From NCBI GenBank assembly GCA_030745255.1, contig JASLOY010000226.1, positions 1 to 6,285 on the forward strand: DNA of 6,285 bases. The letters are read 5' to 3'. This stretch comes from Vicinamibacterales bacterium (GTDB lineage Bacteria; Acidobacteriota; Vicinamibacteria; Vicinamibacterales; UBA8438). The stretch's first letter is position 1; the number at the start of each line of letters is the position of its first letter. Below the pieces are notes generated by a model. That model ran no database searches. It was not told the origin of the DNA and was given only the letters and a program-made list of their open reading frames with translations. Made by a program: the position numbers and the translations under genes. This document shows, piece after piece, positions 1-6,084 of this stretch.

Positions 1-1503
1 CGCCGCGTCGGCGTCACCGAGCCAGAGACCGGCCAGCAGGCGGTCGAGACCGGCGCGCCAGGTGCCGGTGTCCTGGCTGCCTGCGTCGAGCGCCCGGCGA
101 TGCTTCGCGTTGAGTCCCCACGTAATGCCTGAGGCGCGCAGCCGGTCGGCCAGCGTCTCCGGGTCGGTGCCGAGTGCCCCCACACAGTCGGAGACGGCGG
201 GCAGCTCGAGCAGCGCGAGGCCTTCGCTGAGGGGGGCGCGTCCGGCCGCCAGACTCAGCAGCAATTGCAGGCCGCGCACCAGCGGGTCGCGCCGGTCGAG
301 ACGGCGCTCTGAGAGACGCAGCGGCAGTGTCGGGTTGCCGGTGGTCAGCACCGCCTCGGCCAGCGGACCGTAGGTGTCGAGATCGGGCGCGAGAATCAGC
401 ACCTCGCTCGCCTTCAGGTCGGGCAGGCTGGCGAAGGCATCCAGCAGCTCGTCGCGCAGCACCTCCACCTCGCGCCTTGCCCCATGGCAGCGGTGGACGC
501 GCAGCGAGCGGTCTGGCTCGAGGCGGCGCCCGGCGCTGTCAGCGCCCGGCTGACGCGCGGCGCGGATGTCCTCTTTCAGGCGAGTCAGCAGCGTGTCAGA
601 CGTCGGCTCGGGCAGCTCGATGACGTCGTACTCCTGTCCTTCGGTGACCAGCGCCTGCTCGAAGTTCTGAAAGGTGACGATAGCCTGCTTGCCCAGATGC
701 GACAGCAGGGGATGCCCTTCCCATTCCAGGTCCACCGCCTGACCGGCGCGCATCTGCGTGCGGCCGGCCTTGATGTCGCCCAGATACTGGGTGGACGGCA
801 GCAAGGCGCGCAGACAGACGCGGGTCCTGGTGGCCAGCGCCCGCAGCAGCGGCAAGAGGGTCGGGGGCAGGGGCCCGGTGGCCAGCACGTCGAGCGAGGC
901 CGGCAGCTCGCAGTCGCCCGCCTCGATACGACGCGCCAGCTCCCGCAACCGGACGGCCGGGTTGGGCTGGTTGGCCAGGCCGTCCGACAGCCGCCGCCAC
1001 AGCTCGCGTTGCCAGGTTTCGTCGTCTTGGGCCGACGCAGGGAGGTCCTTGAATGGCTCGTTCTTGTCCCAGGCCGCGAGCATCGATGGCCTGAAATACA
1101 GGTACTGGTCGAAGCGGTCGGCCAGCTCGGCCGCCAGTGCCTGTCGCGCGCGGTCGTCGACGCACGCCGTGGCGAGCCGTGGCGTATGGTTCTCTTCGAC
1201 CATCGCCGCCAGCAGCGGCAGCAGACGCCAGGCCAGGCCCTCGGGGCGCCAGGACCGATGCACCGGGTCCAGGCCAGCCCGTTCAGCGATGCGCTCGATG
1301 AAGGTGCCGGGCAGCAGGAACGCCACACCCATCGCCACGCCGTAACGCCGGGCCAGCTCCGCCTTCGCGCGGTCCACCAGCGGCAGCGACGGCATCAGCA
1401 CCGGCACTACCACACCGGCCGGACTGCCTGACCGGCCCAGCGCGTCGACCAGGTCGTCGAGCAGCGCGGTCGCGTCCGACGCGTATTTCAGCTCGAGGGG
1501 CAT
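1..1503 (-). CDS. recC: RecC, exodeoxyribonuclease V gamma subunit, N-terminal 501 residues (3' end outside window)
   Basis: RecC is the non-catalytic scaffold of RecBCD, the helicase-nuclease that resects double-strand breaks. It carries inactive helicase-like domains, splits the duplex and scans for Chi. The frame is open from ATG at 1503 to the left edge, giving 501 codons; E. coli RecC is about 1,120 residues, so over half is missing. By recalled alignment it follows E. coli RecC along its whole length: FLLPGTFI (62-69), the pattern ADRFDQYLYFRPSML (128-142), the QYLGDIK block (239-245), HPLLSHLGK (264-272), RVHRCHGARREVEVLRDELL (335-354), VLILAPDLDTYGPL (368-381), and GITWGLN followed by TWRAGLDRLL (459-491). 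No Walker A is present, as expected. The start lies 4 bp after the TAA of the upstream methyltransferase. The only Shine-Dalgarno-like GGGAG is 14 nt away, so translational coupling is likely. recB and recD would be expected to the left but are not visible. Confidence 0.9.
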   Translation of the reverse strand, partial: MPLELKYASDATALLDDLVDALGRSGSPAGVVVPVLMPSLPLVDRAKAELARRYGVAMGVAFLLPGTFIERIAERAGLDPVHRSWRPEGLAWRLLPLLAAMVEENHTPRLATACVDDRARQALAAELADRFDQYLYFRPSMLAAWDKNEPFKDLPASAQDDETWQRELWRRLSDGLANQPNPAVRLRELARRIEAGDCELPASLDVLATGPLPPTLLPLLRALATRTRVCLRALLPSTQYLGDIKAGRTQMRAGQAVDLEWEGHPLLSHLGKQAIVTFQNFEQALVTEGQEYDVIELPEPTSDTLLTRLKEDIRAARQPGADSAGRRLEPDRSLRVHRCHGARREVEVLRDELLDAFASLPDLKASEVLILAPDLDTYGPLAEAVLTTGNPTLPLRLSERRLDRRDPLVRGLQLLLSLAAGRAPLSEGLALLELPAVSDCVGALGTDPETLADRLRASGITWGLNAKHRRALDAGSQDTGTWRAGLDRLLAGLWLGDADAA

Positions 1504-1507
1504 AGGG

Positions 1508-2317
1508 TTACTGCTGGCTCCCAAGCCGGTGCAGCGCGATGCCGGAGGCGGTGGCAACGTTCAGCGAGTCGATGCCAGGGTCGATCGGAATGCGCACGCG
1601 CCGGTCGGCCTGCTCGATTGCCCCGGTGCTCAGTCCAGGACCCTCGGTGCCCAGCAGAAGCGCCACCCGGGGTGGCCGCTGTGCGATGAACGCCTCGAGA
1701 TCGTCGGCGTCCGGTCCCGGCGTGAGCGCCGCAATGGTGAAGCCCATGTCGTGCAGGCGGGTCAGCGCCCTTGGCCAGTCCTCGATGGTGGCGTACGGAA
1801 TGCGCAGCGTGGCGCCAAGCGAGGTCCGGATCGCCTTGCGGTAGAGCGGATCGCAGCAGTTAGGGCTCAGCAACACGCACGTCGCGCCGAACGCCGCAGC
1901 ATTTCGGAAGATACCGCCGACGTTGTCGGGATTGCCGACGTTTTCGAGCACGACGACCAGCCGCGCCGAGGCGAGCTGCGCCAGGTCGGTGTCGGGCGTC
2001 GGCGCCGGTCGTTCGCCCACGCCCAGACAGCCGCGGTGCACCTTGTAGCCGACGACGCGTTTCAGGAACTGATGGGTTCCGACGTATATCGTGTGGTCGC
2101 CGGGACGAGCGTCGAGCAGATCGCGGAGACTCTCGAGGGCCGCCTCTGTGACGAGCAGGGAGCGTGTTCGCAGGTGCGGGTGGGCCAGCAGCTCCCGCAC
2201 GACCAGTCGGCTCTCGGCTACGAAGATGCCCCGCTCGCGCAAGAGCACCGGGTCGGGCACGTCGCGGTAGTCGCCGAGTCGTGGATCCTGAGGATCGTCA
2301 ACCTGAACGATGGGCAT
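1508..2317 (-). CDS. TrmH/SpoU-family RNA 2'-O-methyltransferase
   Basis: A 269-residue SPOUT-class enzyme that transfers a methyl group from SAM to a ribose 2'-OH in tRNA or rRNA. The N-terminal ~100 residues form a substrate-binding domain (FVAESRLVVRELL at 32-44, then a segment up to the VHRGCLGVGERP stretch at 93-104). The C-terminal trefoil-knot domain shows all three SpoU motifs: motif 1 LENVGNPDNVGGIFRNAAAF (124-143) with N132 and the catalytic-type R138; motif 2 LLLGTEGPGLS (220-230) with E226; motif 3 IPIDPGIDSLNVATASGIAL (243-262) with S251 and N253. Length and architecture resemble RlmB/TsnR-like 23S rRNA methyltransferases, but the target nucleotide cannot be read from sequence, so no symbol is given. 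The ATG at 2317 is the first start after an in-frame TAG, and no strong Shine-Dalgarno precedes it. The stop lies 4 bp before recC, implying co-transcription. Confidence 0.93.
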   Translation of the reverse strand: MPIVQVDDPQDPRLGDYRDVPDPVLLRERGIFVAESRLVVRELLAHPHLRTRSLLVTEAALESLRDLLDARPGDHTIYVGTHQFLKRVVGYKVHRGCLGVGERPAPTPDTDLAQLASARLVVVLENVGNPDNVGGIFRNAAAFGATCVLLSPNCCDPLYRKAIRTSLGATLRIPYATIEDWPRALTRLHDMGFTIAALTPGPDADDLEAFIAQRPPRVALLLGTEGPGLSTGAIEQADRRVRIPIDPGIDSLNVATASGIALHRLGSQQ

Positions 2318-2410
2318 CGACGGTCGTCGAGTCTACCGGCGACAGCATAGACCGACAGGTGCAGCGCTAGTGCCCGGCCAGTCCTGGCGGTCAGGTAGCT
2401 GAGACGTCCC

Positions 2411-2419
2411 ATCATAGCA
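2411..2419 (-). promoter_or_regulatory. Possible extended -10 promoter for the trmH-like/recC unit
   Basis: On the minus strand the sequence reads TGC-TATGAT: a TATGAT hexamer (5 of 6 to TATAAT, at 2411-2416) preceded by a correctly placed extended -10 TG. It lies in the 147-bp gap between the upstream methyltransferase stop and the trmH-like ATG, and would give a leader of roughly 85-90 nt. No good -35 hexamer is visible 16-18 bp upstream, which is tolerable for an extended -10 promoter but leaves this weak. The rest of the gap holds no convincing terminator or gene. Confidence 0.35.
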
Positions 2420-2464
2420 TTCGGCCATCTGGGCGCTGGCAGCCCGTTTCTCCGGCGGGGTCTC

Positions 2465-3310
2465 TTACGCGGTCAGGCTGTCGCGCGTGTCGGCCGCCGG
2501 TAGTAGTTGCATCAGGCTGGTGATGAACGGTTCGATGGACGGTTCGTCTGGGAAGTGGCCGCGGCCGACGCGCAGCCAATGGATCGCAGTTTCGATCGCG
2601 CCCTGTCGGACGAGCAGGTCGGCCAGCTGGAGCACGGTGTTGAGGTTGGGTGGCAGGGTGTGGAGAGCGGCTTCGAGTGCGGCGACCGCCGCCGTCGCTT
2701 GCCCGTCGTCGGCCAGGGTGTCGGCCGTGCGGCGCGCCTGGTGGTGCTGATGGTCCTCGCGACGCATCAAGAAGGTTCCATATTGGCCGAGACCCGGGAA
2801 GTCGAACAGATTGAACTCCTGTGCTCGCGATTCGAATTCTTCGGGTTTCCAGAACGACCGATGCCGCTCGTACGGGTTGTCGTAGATGTCTTCCTGGGTC
2901 CACGTTTCACTGAGCGGGATGGAGAGGATGATCGCCTGCGTGCAGTGGTCGCAGCACTTGTCGAGGAAGGTCTCGGCCCTGGTCTTCTCCAGATGCTCCA
3001 GCACGTCGCCGACCAGAATCACGTCGTAGTGTTCGAGCCGGTCGATCACGTCGAAGGCATCACCGATATGGATGGTGTCGTAAATGGCCTTCTGGTGATC
3101 CTGGATGTACTCGCCGAACGCCTCGATGCCGTCGAGCTTGAGTTGCCAGTCCTCCTGGCGGTAACGCTCGCCCTGCATGACATCGAGGAAGTCGCGTGCG
3201 ATGAACCCGAGCTTGCCGTTGCCGAGGCCGACATCGAGGATCGAGGTCGGCTTCAGGCGCCCGAGGAAGGTGACGAGGGTTGGAATTTGAGCGTAGGTGC
3301 TGGACGGCAT
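2465..3310 (-). CDS. Class I SAM-dependent methyltransferase with TPR-like C-terminal tail
   Basis: Numbered from the ATG at 3310 (281 residues). Residues ~20-175 form a Rossmann-like methyltransferase domain: motif I ILDVGLGNGKLGFIARD (24-40), an acidic post-I strand end GIEAF (61-65), and a motif II-like segment DVILVGDVLEHLEK (96-109). The block NPYERHRSFWKPEEF (145-159) resembles loops in sugar- or lipid-modifying methyltransferases, but the substrate is unknown. Residues ~197-265 consist of two helix-turn-helix, TPR-like repeats (ADTLADDGQATAAVAALEAA and LADLLVRQGAIETAIHWL), suggesting a partner-binding tail. The frame stays open to an ATG at 3385, which would add 25 residues. The 3310 start is preferred because GGGGAAG lies 4-5 nt upstream, the extra residues look like non-coding sequence in composition, and no Shine-Dalgarno precedes 3385. 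The gene stands alone, with 147 bp to the next gene and about 200 bp behind. The general class is clear; the specific role is not. Confidence 0.85.
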   Translation of the reverse strand: MPSSTYAQIPTLVTFLGRLKPTSILDVGLGNGKLGFIARDFLDVMQGERYRQEDWQLKLDGIEAFGEYIQDHQKAIYDTIHIGDAFDVIDRLEHYDVILVGDVLEHLEKTRAETFLDKCCDHCTQAIILSIPLSETWTQEDIYDNPYERHRSFWKPEEFESRAQEFNLFDFPGLGQYGTFLMRREDHQHHQARRTADTLADDGQATAAVAALEAALHTLPPNLNTVLQLADLLVRQGAIETAIHWLRVGRGHFPDEPSIEPFITSLMQLLPAADTRDSLTA

Positions 3311-3330
3311 GGCGCTTCCCCGTATGGGCC

Positions 3331-3378
3331 CGTTCTGGCTTGCAGGCCGTCGGATGTCGGTTTGCCGACACCAGAACG
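3331..3378. repeat. Nested inverted repeat in the leader of the methyltransferase gene
   Basis: The outer arms CGTTCTGG (3331-3338) and CCAGAACG (3371-3378) are perfect 8-bp complements. Inside them, TGTCGG (3355-3360) and CCGACA (3365-3370) pair across a 4-nt loop. The inner hairpin abuts one outer arm directly and is separated from the other by 16 nt, so RNA from either strand could fold as a two-storey stem with a one-sided 16-nt bulge. On the minus-strand transcript it ends about 20 nt before the chosen ATG at 3310, just upstream of the Shine-Dalgarno. It has no T-run, so it is not a standard terminator. Confidence 0.55.
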
Positions 3379-3480
3379 ACGACATGACGCTAACTAGTGG
3401 ACATGGAGCACGTTTGTGGCAGTCTCCGTCCTCTGGAAGTGGCGGCCGAGCCTACTGAGGATTGGAGATAAGCAGGCGAC

Positions 3481-3497
3481 GTGCCAGATTTCGGCAC
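3481..3497 (-). terminator. Weak hairpin downstream of the DUF1326 gene
   Basis: GTGCC and GGCAC (5 bp, 7-nt loop) begin 16 nt past the DUF1326 stop on the minus strand. The stem is short and no U-tract follows, so at best it is a poor intrinsic terminator. The 203-bp stretch 3311-3513 otherwise shows only the nested inverted repeat noted separately. Confidence 0.2.
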
Positions 3498-3513
3498 TGT
3501 GCGGGCGGAATGG

Positions 3514-4128
3514 TCATGGGGTGGACTGCCAAGTGAAGCGGGAATACAGCCCGTGTGAACGGACGTTCTCGAAGTCGAACACGCGGTCGGTGCAGCGCGT
3601 GTCGCCGCGCGCCAGGACGTGCGTCGGTCCGTGAATCACATTGTGGAGGTTTTCGAGGCGCGCCTCCGACCTGCCGTCGGCACCTCGAATCGCCGTGATG
3701 GTGCTCTCGAGCACGTCCGGGACGGAAAGTCGCTTCTCCCGTCCGTCGTCCTCGAACCGCATCGGCAGGAAGCGGGTGTCGAGCCGCGTCTCGACGAAGC
3801 GGCCCAGAATGGCCCAGGGACCGCCGACGCGGCCCGACACGATGTCGTCGAGCGCTGCGCGTTGCGGCTCGGTGGCCCGCTCGTCGATGTAGCACGCCAG
3901 CGACCAGCCCCCTTCGAACATCAGTTGGGGCGTATCGTAGACGACCACCACGCTGGTGTCGGCCAGGTCGACCTTGCTGAAGTGGCCCTCTTCGATATGC
4001 ATCGCCCAATGGCCCTGGCAGCGTTCGTTGGTGCAGGCCTGTTTGAACGAGACGTGGGCCGGACAGAGAAGCTGGCAGTTGCAGTTCTCGAAGAGCAGAC
4101 CGGTGGCCCGCCACGACGGCAGCGACAT
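3514..4128 (-). CDS. DUF1326 family cysteine-rich protein
   Basis: A 204-residue protein whose N-terminus, WRATGLLFENCNCQLLCPAH (6-25), is the hallmark of the DUF1326 family: a short strand, then an ENCNC...CP motif. It has five clustered cysteines (C16, C18, C22, C32, C37) plus H25, H40 and H44, a pattern suited to metal or Fe-S binding. C79 and C179 are isolated. The rest is a mixed alpha/beta cytosolic-looking domain (VVVVYDTP at 60-67, GGPWAILGRFVETR at 102-115) with no signal peptide or membrane segment. The family has no established biochemical function that I can name. The frame continues upstream to 4329, but that extension would overlap the permease gene and looks like non-coding translation; the ATG at 4128 puts the family's usual start at residue 1. 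No clear Shine-Dalgarno is seen. It lies 110 bp downstream of the ABC permease on the same strand and may be its distal operon partner. Confidence 0.85.
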   Translation of the reverse strand: MSLPSWRATGLLFENCNCQLLCPAHVSFKQACTNERCQGHWAMHIEEGHFSKVDLADTSVVVVYDTPQLMFEGGWSLACYIDERATEPQRAALDDIVSGRVGGPWAILGRFVETRLDTRFLPMRFEDDGREKRLSVPDVLESTITAIRGADGRSEARLENLHNVIHGPTHVLARGDTRCTDRVFDFENVRSHGLYSRFTWQSTP

Positions 4129-4163
4129 CGTAGTAGTGTAGCGGCCGTTCCGCCCGCACGCAC

Positions 4164-4177
4164 CGCTCGTACGAGCG
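4164..4177. promoter_or_regulatory. Perfect 14-bp palindrome, possible operator
   Basis: CGCTCGTACGAGCG is an exact palindrome without a spacer. It sits in the 110-bp non-coding gap between the permease stop and the DUF1326 start, 36 nt upstream of that ATG. The position and symmetry suit a dimeric repressor site, but no second copy was seen in the window, and GC-rich sequence makes short palindromes fairly common. Confidence 0.3.
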
Positions 4178-4238
4178 CCTGGAGCCCGTAGCCTTGAACC
4201 AACAACCAGGCCGACGTTGTTCGAGCCGCCTGTCGCCC

Positions 4239-4994
4239 TCACTCCCACCGAAATACGCGCGACGCGATCAGGGTGCAGACGGCGAACACCACCAGCAGCG
4301 CCGCAATGTCGCCGAGATGGGCCGACCACGGGTTGCCCAGCCAGATGCCGGAGAGTAGCGACACCGCGTAGGTGAGCGGCATCGCTCGCGACGCCAGCTC
4401 CATCGATGGCGGCAGGTCGATCGGAAACAGGCCCGAGAAAGGCAGCATGATGCCCAGCACGAGACTGCCGAGCGGGGGAGCGAACCGGGCCGTGCGGACC
4501 ACACTGGCGATGATGAAGCCGATCGATAAAATGCTCCAGGTGCTCAGCAACAAGGCGAGGGCGAAGGCTACGACCGGGACATCGGCTCCTGCCGGATAGT
4601 AGCGCCGACCGGCGAAGACCATCAGGACGACCGTAATGGCCGTTAGGAGCAGTTTGACCAGGACATGCGTCACCAGGATCGTGACCGGGGCGAGCGGTGT
4701 GGCGCGCAGTCGTTTCAGGATGCCGCCTTCACGATAGATCGAGATGATGGCGACGAGCGACAAGACCGTGTTGATCGCGATGAACACGGCGGCGAAGACC
4801 GGCAGACCGACCCGAAGCTGGACGGCCGCCTGGGTCGTGGCCTCGCCGAGCCGCTGGCCGAGCGTGCGTCCAAGCACGACGAAGATCAACACCGGGATGC
4901 CGACGGCGCTGATGAAGCCCATCGGCTCGCGAACGAAGATCTTGATCTCGAGCCAGGTCAGTTTCCAGAGGCCGTGCAATCCGAGTGTGCTCAT
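4239..4994 (-). CDS. ABC-2-type transporter permease
   Basis: A 251-residue integral membrane subunit of a DrrB/YadH-type exporter that would dimerise and couple to the ATPase encoded just upstream. A cytoplasmic amphipathic N-terminus (LTWLEIKIFVREPMG, 12-26) leads into about six hydrophobic segments near residues 26-42, 61-84, 103-127, 138-165, 171-190 and 228-246. Family signatures are the cytoplasmic loop YREGGILKRLRATPL (87-101), which in this family contacts the ATPase, and the PFSGLFPIDLPPSM (185-198) ... MPLTYAVSLLSG (205-216) segment of the ABC-2 domain. Length is normal for the family and there is no sign of truncation. The substrate cannot be inferred; relatives export drugs, lipids or polysaccharides. 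The ATG at 4994 directly abuts a heptamer repeat array, so no Shine-Dalgarno is present; an in-frame TGA lies within the array, excluding a longer ATG-started form. Confidence 0.93.
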   Translation of the reverse strand: MSTLGLHGLWKLTWLEIKIFVREPMGFISAVGIPVLIFVVLGRTLGQRLGEATTQAAVQLRVGLPVFAAVFIAINTVLSLVAIISIYREGGILKRLRATPLAPVTILVTHVLVKLLLTAITVVLMVFAGRRYYPAGADVPVVAFALALLLSTWSILSIGFIIASVVRTARFAPPLGSLVLGIMLPFSGLFPIDLPPSMELASRAMPLTYAVSLLSGIWLGNPWSAHLGDIAALLVVFAVCTLIASRVFRWE

Positions 4995-5028
4995 AGAAGT
5001 CAGAAGTCAGAAGGCAGAAGGCAGAAGG
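4995..5028. repeat. Heptanucleotide tandem repeat (AGAAGKC, nearly five units)
   Basis: The units are AGAAGTC, AGAAGTC, AGAAGGC, AGAAGGC and a partial AGAAGG, in perfect 7-bp register. They fill 34 of the 60 bp between the ATPase stop and the permease start. Read on the coding strand the array is a pyrimidine-rich CTTCTGM repeat ending exactly at the permease ATG. The remaining ~26 bp (5029-5054) holds nothing recognisable. Confidence 0.95.
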
Positions 5029-5054
5029 ATGCTGGTGGCTGGCGCGTCATCGTG

Positions 5055-5975
5055 TTAATCGCGGATGGAGTGGCCGGTCAGCTTGAGGAATACGTCCTCG
5101 AGCGTCGGCAGCTCGGTCCGGAACTCGGTGACGTGCATCCGGTGCCGCGAGAGACAGTGAATCACCTCGGTCACGAGCTCGTCGCCGCGTCCGTGAACAC
5201 GCAGTCGGGTGTCTTCGTCGGTGACGGTGTCGACCGAGGGAAGCGCTCGAAAGTGCGCCGCCGCGTCATCGTGCGCCGTGGCCACCACCACGCTGCGTTC
5301 GGGACAGTGCCTGGCGACGAGTTCGGCCGGGGTGTCGTGGTCGATGATGCGGCCATGCTCGATGATCGCCACGCGGTCACACAGCCGTTCGGCCTCCTCC
5401 ATCAGATGAGTGGTCAGAAAGACCGTCTTGCCGCGCTCGCGGATGTCGCGCACCAGGTCCCAGATGGCCCGTCTGGCCTGCGGGTCGAGCCCGGTCGTCA
5501 GCTCGTCGAGGAACACCAGCTCCGGGTCGTTGATGAGCGCCAGCGCGATGAACAGCCGTTGCTTCTGGCCCCCCGAGAGGGTCATGAACCAGGCGTCGCG
5601 CTTCTCGCTGAGGCCGAGCCGGTCGAGCAGCCGATCGCCGTCGACGGTCGTGGGATAGAGCGAGGCCCAGAGGTCTACCGCCTCCCAGACCTTGACACGC
5701 TTCTGGAGCTGGGCCTCCTGGAGCTGCACGCCGATGCGTGTCTGTAGCGCCGTGGCGTCTGTGGTCGGCTCGAGCCCGAAGACTTCGATGCGGCCACGGT
5801 CGGGCTGGCGCAGACCCTCGACGCATTCCATCGTCGTGGTCTTGCCAGCCCCGTTGGGGCCGATCAGCCCGAAGATCTCGCCCGGCTGCACCTCGAACGA
5901 GACGTCATCGACTGCGACGGTGCCGCCATAGGTCTTGCGAATGCCGGAGACGCGGACCACCGGAGCGGCAGGCAT
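5055..5975 (-). CDS. ABC transporter ATP-binding protein (DrrA/CcmA-like)
   Basis: A 306-residue cytoplasmic nucleotide-binding subunit that powers the adjacent permease. All catalytic motifs are present: Walker A GPNGAGKTT (39-47), a Q-loop region GVQLQE (82-87), signature LSGGQKQR (133-140), Walker B LVFLDE (153-158) with D157 and catalytic E158, D-loop GLD (162-164), and switch histidine H190 in LTTHLMEEAERL (187-198). Residues ~215-306 form the C-terminal extension typical of DrrA-like exporters, ending in the TLEDVFLKLTG motif (291-301). The usual proline after the Walker B glutamate is leucine (DELTTGLD), a variant I have the impression of seeing in this subfamily and not expected to abolish activity. 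The ATG at 5975 is the first after an in-frame TAA; no Shine-Dalgarno or convincing promoter is visible upstream. With the permease it forms a two-gene exporter module of unknown substrate. Confidence 0.95.
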   Translation of the reverse strand: MPAAPVVRVSGIRKTYGGTVAVDDVSFEVQPGEIFGLIGPNGAGKTTTMECVEGLRQPDRGRIEVFGLEPTTDATALQTRIGVQLQEAQLQKRVKVWEAVDLWASLYPTTVDGDRLLDRLGLSEKRDAWFMTLSGGQKQRLFIALALINDPELVFLDELTTGLDPQARRAIWDLVRDIRERGKTVFLTTHLMEEAERLCDRVAIIEHGRIIDHDTPAELVARHCPERSVVVATAHDDAAAHFRALPSVDTVTDEDTRLRVHGRGDELVTEVIHCLSRHRMHVTEFRTELPTLEDVFLKLTGHSIRD

Positions 5976-6012
5976 GCGGGCGCCATGTTACTCGGTTCTT
6001 CTTGTCCGGTCC

Positions 6013-6041
6013 TTGACACCGGCCGCCGAACCGTTTGCAAT
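6013..6041 (+). promoter_or_regulatory. Sigma70-like promoter for the NIPSNAP gene
   Basis: A perfect -35 TTGACA (6013-6018) is followed by a 17-bp spacer and a -10 TGCAAT (6036-6041, 4 of 6 to consensus). Predicted transcription would begin near 6048, giving a leader of about 37 nt before the ATG at 6085. It lies in the 109-bp divergent region between the ABC ATPase gene and this gene. Confidence 0.6.
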
Positions 6042-6073
6042 GCACCCCTACGCGCTGCCAGAACTGCGGAAGT

Positions 6074-6080
6074 GGGAGGG
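6074..6080 (+). promoter_or_regulatory. Shine-Dalgarno GGGAGGG
   Basis: A strong purine-rich ribosome binding site lies 4 nt before the ATG at 6085 and fixes the start of the NIPSNAP-family gene. It is the clearest Shine-Dalgarno in the window; the minus-strand genes have weak or no such sites. Confidence 0.8.
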
Positions 6081-6084
6081 AACG

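Noticed and set aside
484..1431. Long open frame of 315 codons on the plus strand
   Set aside because: It is the antisense shadow of recC; its translation is rich in Q, R and G with no recognisable domain, while the minus-strand frame matches RecC throughout.
2377..2388. GCCAG-TC-CTGGC inverted repeat between the two methyltransferase genes, as a terminator
   Set aside because: A 2-nt loop is too tight for the full stem and there is no T-run on either side.
2218..2415. Short minus-strand frame covering the gap before the trmH-like gene
   Set aside because: It overlaps 100 bp of the trmH-like gene in another frame, and its arginine- and serine-rich end looks non-coding. A leader peptide cannot be excluded, but nothing supports one.
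2412..2903. 163-codon minus-strand frame overlapping the end of the methyltransferase gene
   Set aside because: Alternative-frame shadow with P, R and S-rich composition; the overlapping frame carries the TPR-like tail.
2507..3397. Open frame of 296 codons on the plus strand
   Set aside because: Antisense to the methyltransferase gene; no domain recognised and no ribosome binding site considered convincing.
3416..3634. 72-codon plus-strand frame in the gap next to DUF1326
   Set aside because: It overlaps the 3' end of DUF1326 in antisense, has no Shine-Dalgarno and no recognisable sequence.
4201..4221. AACAAC-N9-GTTGTT inverted repeat just after the permease stop, as a terminator
   Set aside because: The stem is only 6 bp and AT-rich in part, the loop is 9 nt and no U-run follows on the minus strand.
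5490..5510. Walker B followed by DEL instead of DEP in the ABC ATPase, as an inactivating change
   Set aside because: The catalytic D157 and E158 and all other motifs are intact; only the following proline is replaced, which is compatible with activity.
4665..5747. Open frame of 360 codons on the plus strand
   Set aside because: It runs antisense across both the ABC permease and the ATPase, whose motifs are unambiguous; the H, D, E and R-rich translation is typical of an antisense frame in GC-rich DNA.
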